A stretch of DNA of 64,000 nt from Anaerostipes sp. (GCF_018381315.1 NZ_JAGZSD010000015.1:1-64000), one strand, 5' to 3'; positions 40,197 through 49,854 are shown, counted from the stretch's first letter. The notes: a model not told the origin generated them from the sequence alone. Program-made: numbers and translations.

Positions 40197-42680
40197 TTAT
40201 TCTGTTTCTTCCGGATCTTCTGTCTCATCTTCTACTTCTTCATCCCGGACTTTCGCCAGACTTGCGACAATCACATTGTCATCCACATTCATAAGTTTTA
40301 CGCCGGAAGTATTTCTTCCAAGCATTGAGATGCCGTCCACGCTCATTCGGATAACAACACCTTCTGTGGTAATCATCAGAACTTCATTTTCCTCATCCAC
40401 AGCTTTGACTCCGACAACGTCTCCTGTCTTGTCTGTGATCTTATAGCAGCGGATGCCTTTTCCTCCTCTGTGCTGAGGCGTAAACTCTGTCATCATCGTC
40501 CTTTTGCCCATGCCGTTCTCAGACACAAACAACAGTGCTTCTCCCTGGGCACTCAGCTGCATTCCAATGACTTCATCATCGCCGTCCAAGTTAATGCCGC
40601 GGACACCCATAGCTGTACGTCCAATAGATCTTACATCGGTTTCGTGGAACCGAATGCACTGTCCGTTTTTAGTCACAAGGAATACATCCTGATCATCATC
40701 CGTAAACTTCACTTCAATCAGTTCATCATTTTCTTTCAGCGTAATTGCCAGAAGACCTGTTTTTCTTATGTTGGCATATTCCATGATTGGTGACTTTTTC
40801 ACCACTCCGCTCTTAGTAGCCATAAACAGATAATGATTTTCTTTGTATTCGTTGATCGGGATCACTGCCGTTATCTTTTCATCCGGCTGAAGCTGAATCA
40901 GATTCACAATAGCAGTTCCCCTTGCTGTCCGGCTGCTCTCCGGAATTTCATAAGCTTTCAGACGGTAGACTCTGCCCATATTTGTAAAGAACATGATATA
41001 GTGATGGGATGTAGTCATAAACAGCTCTTCAATGTAATCCTCATCGATGGTCTGCATTCCTTTGATACCTTTTCCGCCCCTGTTCTGGCTCTTAAAAGTA
41101 TCCATCGTCATTCTCTTAATATATCCCAGCTTTGTCATGGTAATGATCGTATTTTCTTTCGGAATCAGATCCTCCATGGAAATATCATTTACATCAAAGC
41201 CTATGGAAGTTCTTCTGTCATCGCCGTATTTATCACGGATCAAGATCATCTCATCTTTGATAACTCCAAGAAGCAGTTTTTCATCAGCAAGAATAGCCTT
41301 TAATTCTGTGATCTTTTCCATCAGCTCGTTATATTCTTTTTCAAGCTTGGCCCGCTCCAAACCATTCAGTGCCCGAAGTCGCATATCCACGATAGCCTGT
41401 GCCTGCGGATCTGTCAGTGCAAAGCGGTCCATGAGCTGTATTTTGGCTTCAGAAATATTGGCAGCCGCTCTGATAATTTTGATCACTTCATCAATATTAT
41501 CCTGTGCGATGAGCAGTCCTTCCAGGATATGAGCCCGTTCTTCCGCCTTATTCAGCTCATATTTTGTCCTTCTTGTCACAACATCCTTCTGGTGCTCCAG
41601 ATAATAATTGAGCATCTCAAACAGATTCAGGATTTTGGGTTCATTGTTGACCAAAGCCAGCATAATAACACCGAATGTATCCTGAAGCTGAGTGTGCTTA
41701 AACAGACGGTTTAAGACAACGTTTGCATTGGCATCTCTTCTGAGCTCAATACAGATTCTCATACCGGTTCTGTCAGACTCATCCCTTATCTCTGTAATAC
41801 CGTCTACCTTTTTCTCTTTTACAAGCTCTGCTATCTTCTGAATCAGCCTTGCTTTATTGACCATATACGGAAGCTCTGTTACAACAATTCTCTGCTTTCC
41901 GTTGGCCATTGGTTCAATATCAGTTACAGCACGCACCTTGATCTTTCCGCGTCCTGTGCGGTATGCCTGGCTGATACCTGCTTTTCCTAAAATAGTGGCT
42001 CCTGTTGGGAAATCCGGTCCTTTTACGATATCCAAAAGCTCTTCTATATCGGTGACACGGTTATTTTCCACCTTGTCGTCAATGATCCTTACTACTGCAT
42101 TGATAACCTCTCTTAAGTTATGGGGAGGTATATTAGTAGCCATACCTACCGCAATTCCCTGTGTGCCGTTTACCAGCAGGTTAGGAAATCTTGAAGGGAG
42201 AACCTGAGGTTCTTTTTCTGTCTCATCAAAGTTGGGGATAAAGTTTACCGTATCTTTTCCGATATCAGCCAGCAGTTCCATAGAAATTTTGCTGAGTCTC
42301 GCCTCTGTATAACGCATTGCCGCAGCGCCGTCTCCGTCCACAGAACCAAAGTTTCCATGTCCGTCCACGAGAGGATAACGGGTAGACCACTCCTGAGCCA
42401 TATTAACCAAAGCCCCGTAAATAGAACTGTCTCCGTGAGGATGATATTTACCCATGGCATCCCCGACGATACGTGCACATTTACGGTGCGGTTTATCCGG
42501 TCCGTTATTCAGTTCAATCATCGCATAAAGGATTCTTCTCTGAACTGGCTTCAGCCCGTCCCTTACATCCGGAAGGGCTCTGGCTGCGATAACGCTCATG
42601 GCATAATCGATGTAGGAATTCTCCATTGTCTGCTTCAGATCAACGTCATGAACTTTATCAAAGATTGTATTTTCGTCCAT
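40197..42680 (-). CDS. gyrA: DNA gyrase subunit A
   Basis: An 827-aa breakage-reunion subunit. The catalytic Tyr is in the AAAMRYTEARLSKI segment (near residue 123), followed by a coiled-coil tower, C-gate and six-bladed C-terminal wrapping domain. The GyrA box appears as QNRGGKGIKG near 540. The quinolone-resistance region reads HPHGDSSIYGALVNMAQ, with Ser85 and Gly89 at the positions of E. coli Ser83 and Asp87. It ends in an acidic tail. It lies 15 bp downstream of gyrB and is the last gene of the dnaA-side block. Confidence 0.98.
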   Translation of the reverse strand: MDENTIFDKVHDVDLKQTMENSYIDYAMSVIAARALPDVRDGLKPVQRRILYAMIELNNGPDKPHRKCARIVGDAMGKYHPHGDSSIYGALVNMAQEWSTRYPLVDGHGNFGSVDGDGAAAMRYTEARLSKISMELLADIGKDTVNFIPNFDETEKEPQVLPSRFPNLLVNGTQGIAVGMATNIPPHNLREVINAVVRIIDDKVENNRVTDIEELLDIVKGPDFPTGATILGKAGISQAYRTGRGKIKVRAVTDIEPMANGKQRIVVTELPYMVNKARLIQKIAELVKEKKVDGITEIRDESDRTGMRICIELRRDANANVVLNRLFKHTQLQDTFGVIMLALVNNEPKILNLFEMLNYYLEHQKDVVTRRTKYELNKAEERAHILEGLLIAQDNIDEVIKIIRAAANISEAKIQLMDRFALTDPQAQAIVDMRLRALNGLERAKLEKEYNELMEKITELKAILADEKLLLGVIKDEMILIRDKYGDDRRTSIGFDVNDISMEDLIPKENTIITMTKLGYIKRMTMDTFKSQNRGGKGIKGMQTIDEDYIEELFMTTSHHYIMFFTNMGRVYRLKAYEIPESSRTARGTAIVNLIQLQPDEKITAVIPINEYKENHYLFMATKSGVVKKSPIMEYANIRKTGLLAITLKENDELIEVKFTDDDQDVFLVTKNGQCIRFHETDVRSIGRTAMGVRGINLDGDDEVIGMQLSAQGEALLFVSENGMGKRTMMTEFTPQHRGGKGIRCYKITDKTGDVVGVKAVDEENEVLMITTEGVVIRMSVDGISMLGRNTSGVKLMNVDDNVIVASLAKVRDEEVEDETEDPEETE

Positions 42681-42695
42681 AAATTATATTCCTTC

Positions 42696-44618
42696 CTATA
42701 CGTCCAGGTTATGGACATATTTTGCATTGGCTTCAATAAACTCCCGTCTTGGTTCTACCTGGTCACCCATTAACGTGGTGAAGGTCAGGTCAATTTCTGA
42801 TGCGGAATCCTCATCAATGGTCACCCTGAGCAGCACTCTCTTGTCAGGATCCATAGTGGTATCCCAAAGCTGTTCGGCATCCATCTCTCCCAGACCTTTG
42901 TAGCGCTGGATCTTATTGTTGTTATCCCTGCCGATTTCATTGACAATATTATTCAGTTCCTGGTCTGTGTAAGCATACCAGAACTTTTTATTTCTCTCCA
43001 CCCTGTAAAGAGGCGGCTGAGCCATATATACATAACCTTCTTTGATCAGATCCGGCATAAACCGGTAAAAGAAGGTCAAAAGCAGAGTAGCAATATGCGC
43101 GCCGTCCACATCGGCATCAGTCATAATAATAATTTTATGATATCTGAGCTTCTCAATATCAAAATCATCATGGATTCCGGTTCCGAACGCTGTAATCATC
43201 GCCTGAATTTCTTTATTCATCAGAATCTTATCCAGCCTGGATTTCTCTACATTCAGGATCTTTCCTCTCAGAGGCAGTATTGCCTGGGTTGCACGGGACC
43301 TGGCTGTCTTTGCAGATCCGCCGGCGGAATCTCCCTCAACAATATAAATCTCACAGTTCTCCGGATTCTTATCGGAACAGTCCGCCAGTTTTCCGGGCAG
43401 GCTGAATCCGTCCAAGGCAGTTTTTCTTCTGGTCAGATCCCTGGCTTTTCTCGCAGCATCCCTGGCTCTCTGGGCCAGAACTGCCTTTTCACATATGATC
43501 TTTGCAACAGCAGGATTTTGTTCCAGAAAATAAGTCAGCTGCTCATTTACAATGCTGTTGACTGCCCCTCTTGCCTCACTGTTTCCAAGCTTCTGTTTTG
43601 TCTGTCCTTCAAACTGAGGCTCCCCAAGTTTGATGCTGATGACAGAGGTAAGCCCCTCTCTTATATCTTCGCCTGAAAGATTGCTCTCATTTTCCTTCAG
43701 AAGTTTATTTTTTCTAGAATAGTCATTAAATGTGGTAGTCAGTGCATTTTTAAATCCGGACAGATGAGTTCCTCCCTCCGGCGTGATGATATTATTAACA
43801 AAGCTCAATGAATTCTCGTTATAAGAATCATTGTGCTGCATGGCAACTTCCACATAGACTCCGTCTTTTTCTCCTTCACAGTAAATCACCTGGTCATACA
43901 GTGCTTCTTTCCCTTTATTCAGGTAGGTAACGAACTCTTTGATTCCGCCTTCATAGTGAAAAACTTCCTGTACAGGTTCTTCCTGGCGTTCATCTGTCAG
44001 AATAATCTTCAGATTTTTGGTAAGAAATGCAGTCTCCCGGAGACGCTGCCTCAAAGTTTTGTAGTCAAATACTGTCTCCTCAAAAATTGTATCGTCAGGA
44101 AGAAAACTGACCTCTGTGCCGTTCCTGTCAGTTTCTCCCACAACCTTCAGCGGATAGCAGACTTTTCCCTTCTCATACCGCTGATTATATATTTTTCCGT
44201 CAGTATGGACATTGACTTCCAGCCAATTAGACAGAGCATTTACGACAGATGAACCTACACCGTGCAGACCTCCTGATACCTTGTATCCTCCGCCTCCGAA
44301 CTTTCCTCCTGCATGAAGAATTGTAAATACAACTTCCACGCTGGAGACACCCTTTTTCTTATTGAGGCCTACCGGGATACCCCTTCCGTTGTCACGCACC
44401 GTGACGGAATTATCCTTGTTCAGTGTCACATAAATCGTATCACAGTATCCTGCCAGTGATTCATCGACCGCATTGTCCACAATTTCATATACTAAATGGT
44501 GAAGCCCTTTGGCGGAAGTACTTCCAATGTACATTCCGGGCCTTTTCCGTACAGCTTCCAATCCCTCCAAGATCTGAATCTGATCTGCACCATATTCTCC
44601 TTTTTTCTCTGTGCCCAT
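42696..44618 (-). CDS. gyrB: DNA gyrase subunit B
   Basis: A 640-aa ATPase and TOPRIM subunit. The GHKL ATPase starts with LEAVRKRPGMYIGS, with VDNAVDE and DNGRGIP, followed by the transducer. TOPRIM has EGDSAGGSAK and MTDADVDGAHI, and the C-terminal QRYKGLGEM motif is present. It starts nine bases after recF. No remB (DUF370) gene lies between recF and gyrB, unlike in Bacillus. Confidence 0.98.
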   Translation of the reverse strand: MGTEKKGEYGADQIQILEGLEAVRKRPGMYIGSTSAKGLHHLVYEIVDNAVDESLAGYCDTIYVTLNKDNSVTVRDNGRGIPVGLNKKKGVSSVEVVFTILHAGGKFGGGGYKVSGGLHGVGSSVVNALSNWLEVNVHTDGKIYNQRYEKGKVCYPLKVVGETDRNGTEVSFLPDDTIFEETVFDYKTLRQRLRETAFLTKNLKIILTDERQEEPVQEVFHYEGGIKEFVTYLNKGKEALYDQVIYCEGEKDGVYVEVAMQHNDSYNENSLSFVNNIITPEGGTHLSGFKNALTTTFNDYSRKNKLLKENESNLSGEDIREGLTSVISIKLGEPQFEGQTKQKLGNSEARGAVNSIVNEQLTYFLEQNPAVAKIICEKAVLAQRARDAARKARDLTRRKTALDGFSLPGKLADCSDKNPENCEIYIVEGDSAGGSAKTARSRATQAILPLRGKILNVEKSRLDKILMNKEIQAMITAFGTGIHDDFDIEKLRYHKIIIMTDADVDGAHIATLLLTFFYRFMPDLIKEGYVYMAQPPLYRVERNKKFWYAYTDQELNNIVNEIGRDNNNKIQRYKGLGEMDAEQLWDTTMDPDKRVLLRVTIDEDSASEIDLTFTTLMGDQVEPRREFIEANAKYVHNLDV

Positions 44619-44627
44619 ACGTTCCTC

Positions 44628-45713
44628 CTAATTTTCTCTGACAATTTTACCCGATTTAACCTGAAACATTTTGTCAATCTGCAGATGACTGTTAATAAAT
44701 TCTTCCAGCCCGGTACACGTGATCAGTGTCTGAATGTCCTTTATACTGTCCAAAAGATAATTCTTCCGGCTGCTGTCCAATTCTGACAGAACATCGTCCA
44801 AAAGCAGAATCGGTGTCTCGCCGGTCTGTCTCTTTACCAACTCGATCTGAGCAAGTTTCAGTGAAAGAGCTGCTGTCCGCTGCTGGCCCTGTGAGCCAAA
44901 CTTACGGATATCGATCCCATTCACAAGAAACTCAATATCATCACGGTGCGGGCCTGCCCCTGTAGAAGCATATCTCAGGTCAATCTCCCTCTTTTTCTGT
45001 AAAACAGTCAGAAACTCATCATAGTTCACACTATAATCATATTTTAAATCAATTTTTTCTTTTTTTCCGGTGAGATTTTTATGAATCCCGCGAATAATCC
45101 CATTGAGGTCCTCTATAAATCTCTGACGGTAACGGATTACCTCCGATCCATACCTGACAAGCTGTAAATCCCAACTGTCTAATGTATCCAAAAGATCTCT
45201 CTGATAAGCCAGCTGTTTTAATAAGTTGTTCCTCTGGGTCATTACTTTGTTATAGCTGGAAAGCTGGTGAAGATACATTTTCTCCAGCTGTGAAAGCTCA
45301 ATATCTAAAAACTTTCTCCGCTCAGCAGGACCATTCTTGATGATGCTCAGATCCTCCGGAGAAAAAAAGATAACCGGAACAAACCCCAGAAGATCACTGG
45401 ATCTTTTGATTGGAATCTGATCAATGGCGGCTCCCTTTGTCTTGCTCTTTTTTAAGTGCATGTCAATCTGATGCCCGATATCCTGCTTTACAAGATGGAT
45501 CCTTATGTGGGACTCATTTTCTCCGAACCGGATAATCTCACGGTCTTTGCTTCCCCTGTGAGATTTCGTTGTAGCTCCAAGATATACTGCCTCCAGGATA
45601 TTCGTCTTTCCCTGTGCATTATCACCGTATAGAATATTGGTTCCCTTTGAAAACTCAATAATCAAGCGGTCATAATTCCGATAATTTTTTAGCTCTAAAG
45701 ACTGAATATACAT
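44628..45713 (-). CDS. recF: DNA replication and repair protein RecF
   Basis: A 361-aa SMC-like ATPase that loads RecA at gaps. Walker A is LYGDNAQGKTNILEAVYL (about 32-49), and the signature and Walker B are SQGQQRTAALSLKLAQ and PILLLDDVLSELD near 290-325. It lies 11 bp downstream of the S4 protein gene, in the usual origin order. Confidence 0.96.
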   Translation of the reverse strand: MYIQSLELKNYRNYDRLIIEFSKGTNILYGDNAQGKTNILEAVYLGATTKSHRGSKDREIIRFGENESHIRIHLVKQDIGHQIDMHLKKSKTKGAAIDQIPIKRSSDLLGFVPVIFFSPEDLSIIKNGPAERRKFLDIELSQLEKMYLHQLSSYNKVMTQRNNLLKQLAYQRDLLDTLDSWDLQLVRYGSEVIRYRQRFIEDLNGIIRGIHKNLTGKKEKIDLKYDYSVNYDEFLTVLQKKREIDLRYASTGAGPHRDDIEFLVNGIDIRKFGSQGQQRTAALSLKLAQIELVKRQTGETPILLLDDVLSELDSSRKNYLLDSIKDIQTLITCTGLEEFINSHLQIDKMFQVKSGKIVREN

Positions 45714-45724
45714 AAGGCACCCAA

Positions 45725-45934
45725 CTATTTCACAATTTTTACAGCTTGGCCGTCAAATTCTATGACTTCACCGCCGTACAGCTTTTTCCCGCGCCTTGTG
45801 TCAATCTCTCCGTTGACACTGACTAGGCCGTCCTGAATGACGATCTTCGCTTCCACACCAGAACCTACAAGCCCCGCAGCCTTTAATGCCTGGCCAAGTT
45901 TGATGTAATCTTCACTTAATTTGATCTGCTCCAT
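45725..45934 (-). CDS. yaaA: S4-domain RNA-binding protein (YaaA/RlbA)
   Basis: A 69-aa small protein that is essentially one S4 domain: IKLGQALKAAGLVGSG, then VSVNGEIDTRRGKKLYGGEVIEF in which the basic residues contact RNA. This position between dnaN and recF is conserved in Firmicutes, where it is linked to ribosome assembly. The exact role is not shown by the sequence. Confidence 0.93.
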   Translation of the reverse strand: MEQIKLSEDYIKLGQALKAAGLVGSGVEAKIVIQDGLVSVNGEIDTRRGKKLYGGEVIEFDGQAVKIVK

Positions 45935-45947
45935 TAAAATTTCCTTT

Positions 45948-47051
45948 CTAGTGGTTGAAATTTACAGGAAGTATTAAATAAATATAGGATTCAGAACTGT
46001 CTTTAATAAAACAAGGCGCTTTTGGATTGACAAGATAAATATTAATCTCCTCATCATCAATAACCCGAAGCACATCCATCAAAAATTTTGGATTAAATCC
46101 GATCAGAATATCTCTTCCTTCTTTCTGGATTAAAATGTTTTCCTCCATGGAACCAAAGAAAGATGAAATATTTAATTCCAGAGAATTGTCTGTAATATTA
46201 ATGACAATCGGTTTTTTGTCTGATTCCCTGATCAGCAGGCTGGCACGGTCAATACAGTCCAGAAATTCTTTTTTATTGATGGTAATCTTTGTCTCGTAAT
46301 CACTGGACAGCATCTGGCTTATTTTATAGTATTCCCCTTCCAAAAGTCTTGAAACAACTCTTGTCTGATCAAATTCAAATAAGATATGCTTATTAGTAAC
46401 ATAAATTATAACATCTTTTTCTGCATCACCGGAAATTATTTTTGTAATTTCCTGCAGTGTCTTTCCTGGAACGACAACTTTAAAGGAGTCAAAACTCTCT
46501 TTCAGTTCTATATTTCTGATAGAAATCCTGTGTCCGTCCAATGATACAACATTCAGTTTGTTATTTTCAACTTCAAAAAGTTCCCCTGTCATCAGCTTAT
46601 TGTTTTCATTATCAGATATGGAAAAAATTGTCTGTCTGATAACCTCTTTTAATGTAAACTGCGAAAGAGTAATGCTTTTCTCTTTTTCAATCTCAGGAAG
46701 ATAAGGAAATTCAGAGCCTTCTTGTCCTACAATATGGAAACATGCTTTTTCACAAGTAATGGTTGCCTTGTAGTCAGAATCTGTTTCAATAGTTACGTCA
46801 TTATCCGGAAGTTTTCTGACAATCTCAAAAAATAGTTTAGCATCCAGGGCTATTTTCCCTTGTTCTAATATATTTCCTTCAATGTTTGTTTCAATGCCTA
46901 ATTCCATATCATTGGCAGTCAAAGTAATGGTACCTGCACTGGCTTCAATGAGAATACATTCAAGAATAGGCAGTGTTGTCTTGTTTGAAACAGCTTTGGA
47001 TACAATGCTGACACCGGAAACAAGGTCGGTTCTATTACAAACGATTTTCAT
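45948..47051 (-). CDS. dnaN: DNA polymerase III beta subunit (sliding clamp)
   Basis: A 367-aa clamp made of three repeated clamp domains, starting MKIVCNRTDLVSGVSIVSKAV. TLPILECILIEA and the C-terminal YLILPVNF (partner-binding pocket region) are typical. I chose ATG 47051, the family start, with AAAGGAG 11 bases upstream. An ATG nine codons earlier has no family match. It is downstream of dnaA across a DnaA-box region. Confidence 0.97.
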   Translation of the reverse strand: MKIVCNRTDLVSGVSIVSKAVSNKTTLPILECILIEASAGTITLTANDMELGIETNIEGNILEQGKIALDAKLFFEIVRKLPDNDVTIETDSDYKATITCEKACFHIVGQEGSEFPYLPEIEKEKSITLSQFTLKEVIRQTIFSISDNENNKLMTGELFEVENNKLNVVSLDGHRISIRNIELKESFDSFKVVVPGKTLQEITKIISGDAEKDVIIYVTNKHILFEFDQTRVVSRLLEGEYYKISQMLSSDYETKITINKKEFLDCIDRASLLIRESDKKPIVINITDNSLELNISSFFGSMEENILIQKEGRDILIGFNPKFLMDVLRVIDDEEINIYLVNPKAPCFIKDSSESYIYLILPVNFNH

Positions 47052-47133
47052 ATTGTGTATAACTCCTTTCAGGTTCAAAAATACTTAAATATATATTAAA
47101 AATCCGCAGTATTAGCCGTAGGGGCTGTGGATT

Positions 47134-47287
47134 TGTGAATAACCCTAAAAAATGGCTTAATTTAAGGCTGAATTAAGGTTAATAACTTGTTAAGAAGCCA
47201 CGGATAAAGCATTCATAACTTTGAGGTTATCAACAAGCCTGAAATTAAGGTTAAAATTATCAACAGAAAAGGCACAGGTTATCCACA
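47134..47287. promoter_or_regulatory. DnaA boxes between dnaA and dnaN
   Basis: TTATCCACA (47279-47287) and the reverse-strand TTATTCACA (47134-47142) match the DnaA box consensus. TTATCAACA appears twice (47227-47235 and 47257-47265, one mismatch each). Together with the cluster before dnaA this gives a two-part origin as in Bacillus. The dnaN promoter should also lie here. Confidence 0.75.
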
Positions 47288-47305
47288 GAATAATGTGAAC
47301 AAACC

Positions 47306-48649
47306 TTAAGAAGGGTTCATTTTCTTTATTATAATGTCAAGAGTCGTGGACAGTGTGTTGTCTTTCTGTAAATCTTTTTCTATTTTTTCTGAACCATGAA
47401 TAACCGTAGAGTGATCCCTTTTGCCGAGAAATTCACCGATCTTAACGAATGAGGTATCAGTCAGCTTCTTACACAGATACATACAGATCTGTCTGGGATA
47501 CGCAATATCATGGCTTCTCTTTTTTGATAAAATATCAGCAGGCTGAATATTGAAGTGTTCAGCCACCGTAGTGATAATTAAATCTGGTGTAATTTTGACA
47601 ACAGTATCATTGTCTACAAGGTCTTTCAGGGCAATTTTAGCCAAATCAAGGTCAATCGGCCTTTTTTCCAGCTTGGAATATACTCTGATTTTGTTCAGCG
47701 CTCCCTCCAGTTCCCTGATATTGGATTTAATATTGGATGCTATGTAGTCAAATATGGCATCATCTATATAGATATGATCTAATTCGGCCCGTTTTCTTAA
47801 AATGGCAATTCTGGTTTCATAGTCGGGAGGCTGGATGTCAGCTGTGAGTCCGCAGCCAAAACGGGTACGCAGACGTTCCTCCAATGTTTCAATCTCTTTT
47901 GGAGGTTTATCGGAGGATATAATAATCTGGCTTTTGGAATTATAAAGGGCATTAAACGTATGGAAAAATTCCTGCTGGGTGCTGTCCTTACCTATTATAA
48001 ACTGAATATCATCGATCAGGAGGACATCAATAGTACGGTACTTGTTCCGCAGTTCTTCCTGTTTATTGTGATGAATAGCGTTGATAACTTCATTGGTAAA
48101 GTCTTCACTGGTAACGTAAAGAACTTTGAGTTTGCTGTTATTTTCCATAATATAATGGGCGATGGAGTGCATCAGGTGAGTTTTGCCGAGTCCGGCGCCT
48201 CCATATAAAAACAGCGGATTATAAGCTTCAGCCGGAGCCTCTGCCACTGCGATGCAGGCAGCATGGGCCATCTGGTTATTTGTTCCGACGACAAAGCTGT
48301 CAAAAGTATACCTGGGATTCAGGTTATTGGAATCCTGAAGCTGAGTATCCGTACGGGATGCCGGAGCTTTTTTCTTTTTAGCTTCTTCCAGAACAAAAGA
48401 AATTTCGTATTTTTTACCTGTTATATCCTGAATCGCCAGAGAAATATAAAAGTCGTACATTTTACTTTCTATAAAATGTATACCTCTGGCATCGAAATTA
48501 CTGTTCAATGACAAAACAATCTGATCGTCTTTCACTTCTTTGATGTTGAGCGGTTTAATCCAGGCGTTGATGGCAGCACTTGAAATATCATGTTCTTGTT
48601 CAAGTTTTAACAGAACGTCATCCCAGATCGCTTCGATTTCTTTCTTCAT
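47306..48649 (-). CDS. dnaA: chromosomal replication initiator DnaA
   Basis: A 447-aa initiator. Domain I at 1-80 (WIKPLNIKEV), short linker, AAA+ domain III with Walker A GGAGLGKTHL (about 145-154) and Walker B VLLIDDIQFI, and domain IV with helix-turn-helix and DnaA signature ending in GKRDHSTVIHGSEKI. An AGAGG ribosome site lies about 11 bases before ATG 48649. It is flanked on both sides by DnaA boxes, so it can autoregulate. Confidence 0.98.
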   Translation of the reverse strand: MKKEIEAIWDDVLLKLEQEHDISSAAINAWIKPLNIKEVKDDQIVLSLNSNFDARGIHFIESKMYDFYISLAIQDITGKKYEISFVLEEAKKKKAPASRTDTQLQDSNNLNPRYTFDSFVVGTNNQMAHAACIAVAEAPAEAYNPLFLYGGAGLGKTHLMHSIAHYIMENNSKLKVLYVTSEDFTNEVINAIHHNKQEELRNKYRTIDVLLIDDIQFIIGKDSTQQEFFHTFNALYNSKSQIIISSDKPPKEIETLEERLRTRFGCGLTADIQPPDYETRIAILRKRAELDHIYIDDAIFDYIASNIKSNIRELEGALNKIRVYSKLEKRPIDLDLAKIALKDLVDNDTVVKITPDLIITTVAEHFNIQPADILSKKRSHDIAYPRQICMYLCKKLTDTSFVKIGEFLGKRDHSTVIHGSEKIEKDLQKDNTLSTTLDIIIKKMNPS

Positions 48650-48687
48650 TGATTTTTTCGGACCTCTTTCTAAATAAGTTTAAAAAA

Positions 48688-48707
48688 ATACACTATTACT
48701 AGTGTAT
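48688..48707. repeat. perfect 8-bp inverted repeat in the dnaA leader
   Basis: ATACACTA and TAGTGTAT around TTAC, 39 bp before dnaA. A possible TATACA -10 (minus strand) overlaps its outer edge, with TTGAAA 15 bp upstream. It may be an operator or a leader hairpin. No known regulator motif is recognised. Confidence 0.4.
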
Positions 48708-48786
48708 AACAAAAGGATTTTTTTTTCAATCTTTCTTTCATATTATAAGTACAATGGTAATACAATGTATGTTGCCTGAGGAAAAC

Positions 48787-48907
48787 TGTGGATAATTTTA
48801 TTCACAAAATCAACACTAGGAAATATCAGGGGTTTCGACACATATAAACATTGGATTAACAAATATTTCACATAGTTGTCCACAGGTTATCCACAAATTG
48901 TGCATAA
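48787..48907. other. oriC: replication origin region (oriC) with DnaA box cluster
   Basis: Perfect or consensus DnaA boxes are TTATCCACA on the minus strand (48787-48795), TTATTCACA (48798-48806), TTATCCACA (48887-48895) and TTATGCACA on the minus strand (48899-48907). TTGTCCACA (48876-48884) has one mismatch. The surrounding gene-free stretch (48650-49078) is AT-rich with long T runs. Genes diverge from here on both sides. Confidence 0.88.
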
Positions 48908-48971
48908 CTTTTTAGAGGCCTACAACATCTATGGATGAAGAAATTTAATAACAAAAAAACGTAGAATATAC

Positions 48972-49001
48972 TTGACTTATGCTGCAGTCTTTGACTATAA
49001 T
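48972..49001 (+). promoter_or_regulatory. rpmH operon promoter
   Basis: TTGACT (48972-48977), an 18-bp spacer and a consensus TATAAT (48996-49001), giving a ~70-nt leader before the AAGGAGGTG ribosome site of rpmH. Confidence 0.8.
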
Positions 49002-49078
49002 GGGAGTGATGTTTTTTAGAAAATATATGGTTTCATATATAATATTACTATTATTTGATTAAGGAGGTGTTTCTAGAC

Positions 49079-49213
49079 ATGAAAATGACATTTCAGCCAA
49101 AGAAAAGACAGAGATCTAAAGTTCATGGTTTCAGAAAAAGAATGAGCACTGCTAACGGAAGAAAAGTTATTAAAAGCAGAAGAGCAAAAGGAAGAAATAG
49201 ATTGTCAGCATAG
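49079..49213 (+). CDS. rpmH: 50S ribosomal protein L34
   Basis: A 44-aa very basic ribosomal protein, starting MKMTFQPKKRQRSKVHGF and ending GRNRLSA. It is the standard neighbour of oriC. An AAGGAGGTG ribosome site lies 9 bases before the ATG. The spacing to rnpA (54 bp) suggests one transcript. Confidence 0.97.
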   Translation: MKMTFQPKKRQRSKVHGFRKRMSTANGRKVIKSRRAKGRNRLSA

Positions 49214-49267
49214 GTCGCAGTGATGTGACCTTTTCTTTTCTCTAAATAAAATAGGGAAGGAAAACAT

Positions 49268-49615
49268 ATGAAGCATTATCATTCATTGAGGAAAACGAAA
49301 GAGTTTCAGCAGGTATATAGAACCGGCAAGTCAAAGGCAAACAGGTATTTCGTTTTGTACTGCATGGAAAATCAGCTTGGTTATAATCGTTTTGGAATTT
49401 CCGTCAGCAAGAAGGTGGGCAACAGTGTGGTAAGACACCGGGTGACCAGACTTCTGAGGGAGAGTTACAGACTTCATCAATCGGAGTTTAAGCAGGGATT
49501 TGATATTGCAGTCATTGCAAGAAATGCTGTCAAGGATGAAGGTTATCACAAGGTGGAAAGTGCTTTGCTCCATTTGATAAAGCTTCATCATTTAAAAAGA
49601 GATGAAAAACATTGA
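49268..49615 (+). CDS. rnpA: ribonuclease P protein component
   Basis: A 115-aa basic protein cofactor of RNase P, which matures tRNA 5' ends. The RNR-type motif is seen as GNSVVRHRVTRLLRES (about 51-66), preceded by RFGISVSKKVG. Its stop overlaps the TTG start of yidD. Confidence 0.96.
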   Translation: MKHYHSLRKTKEFQQVYRTGKSKANRYFVLYCMENQLGYNRFGISVSKKVGNSVVRHRVTRLLRESYRLHQSEFKQGFDIAVIARNAVKDEGYHKVESALLHLIKLHHLKRDEKH

Positions 49616-49854
49616 AAAAGATTTTGATTCATTTAATACGGTTTTATAGAGCGCACTTGTCTAAATTAAAAGGTAAAGGAACTTGCATTTATACACCGAC
49701 CTGTTCGGAGTATGCAATTGAAGCACTGGAAAAACACGGCGTATTGAAGGGGAGCCTTCTGGCTGTGTTTCGAATCTTGAGATGCAACCCTTTTGCAAAG
49801 GGAGGATATGATCCTGTTCCGGAAGTGAGAAAGGTGAAAGGTAAAAAGAAATGA
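49612..49854 (+). CDS. yidD: membrane protein insertion efficiency factor YidD
   Basis: An 80-aa protein with the family core CIYTPTCSEYAIEALEKHG and CNPFAKGGYDPVP. The start is TTG at 49612, overlapping the rnpA stop, so translation is coupled. It assists YidC-dependent membrane insertion. Its stop overlaps the yidC start. Confidence 0.93.
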   Translation: MKKILIHLIRFYRAHLSKLKGKGTCIYTPTCSEYAIEALEKHGVLKGSLLAVFRILRCNPFAKGGYDPVPEVRKVKGKKK

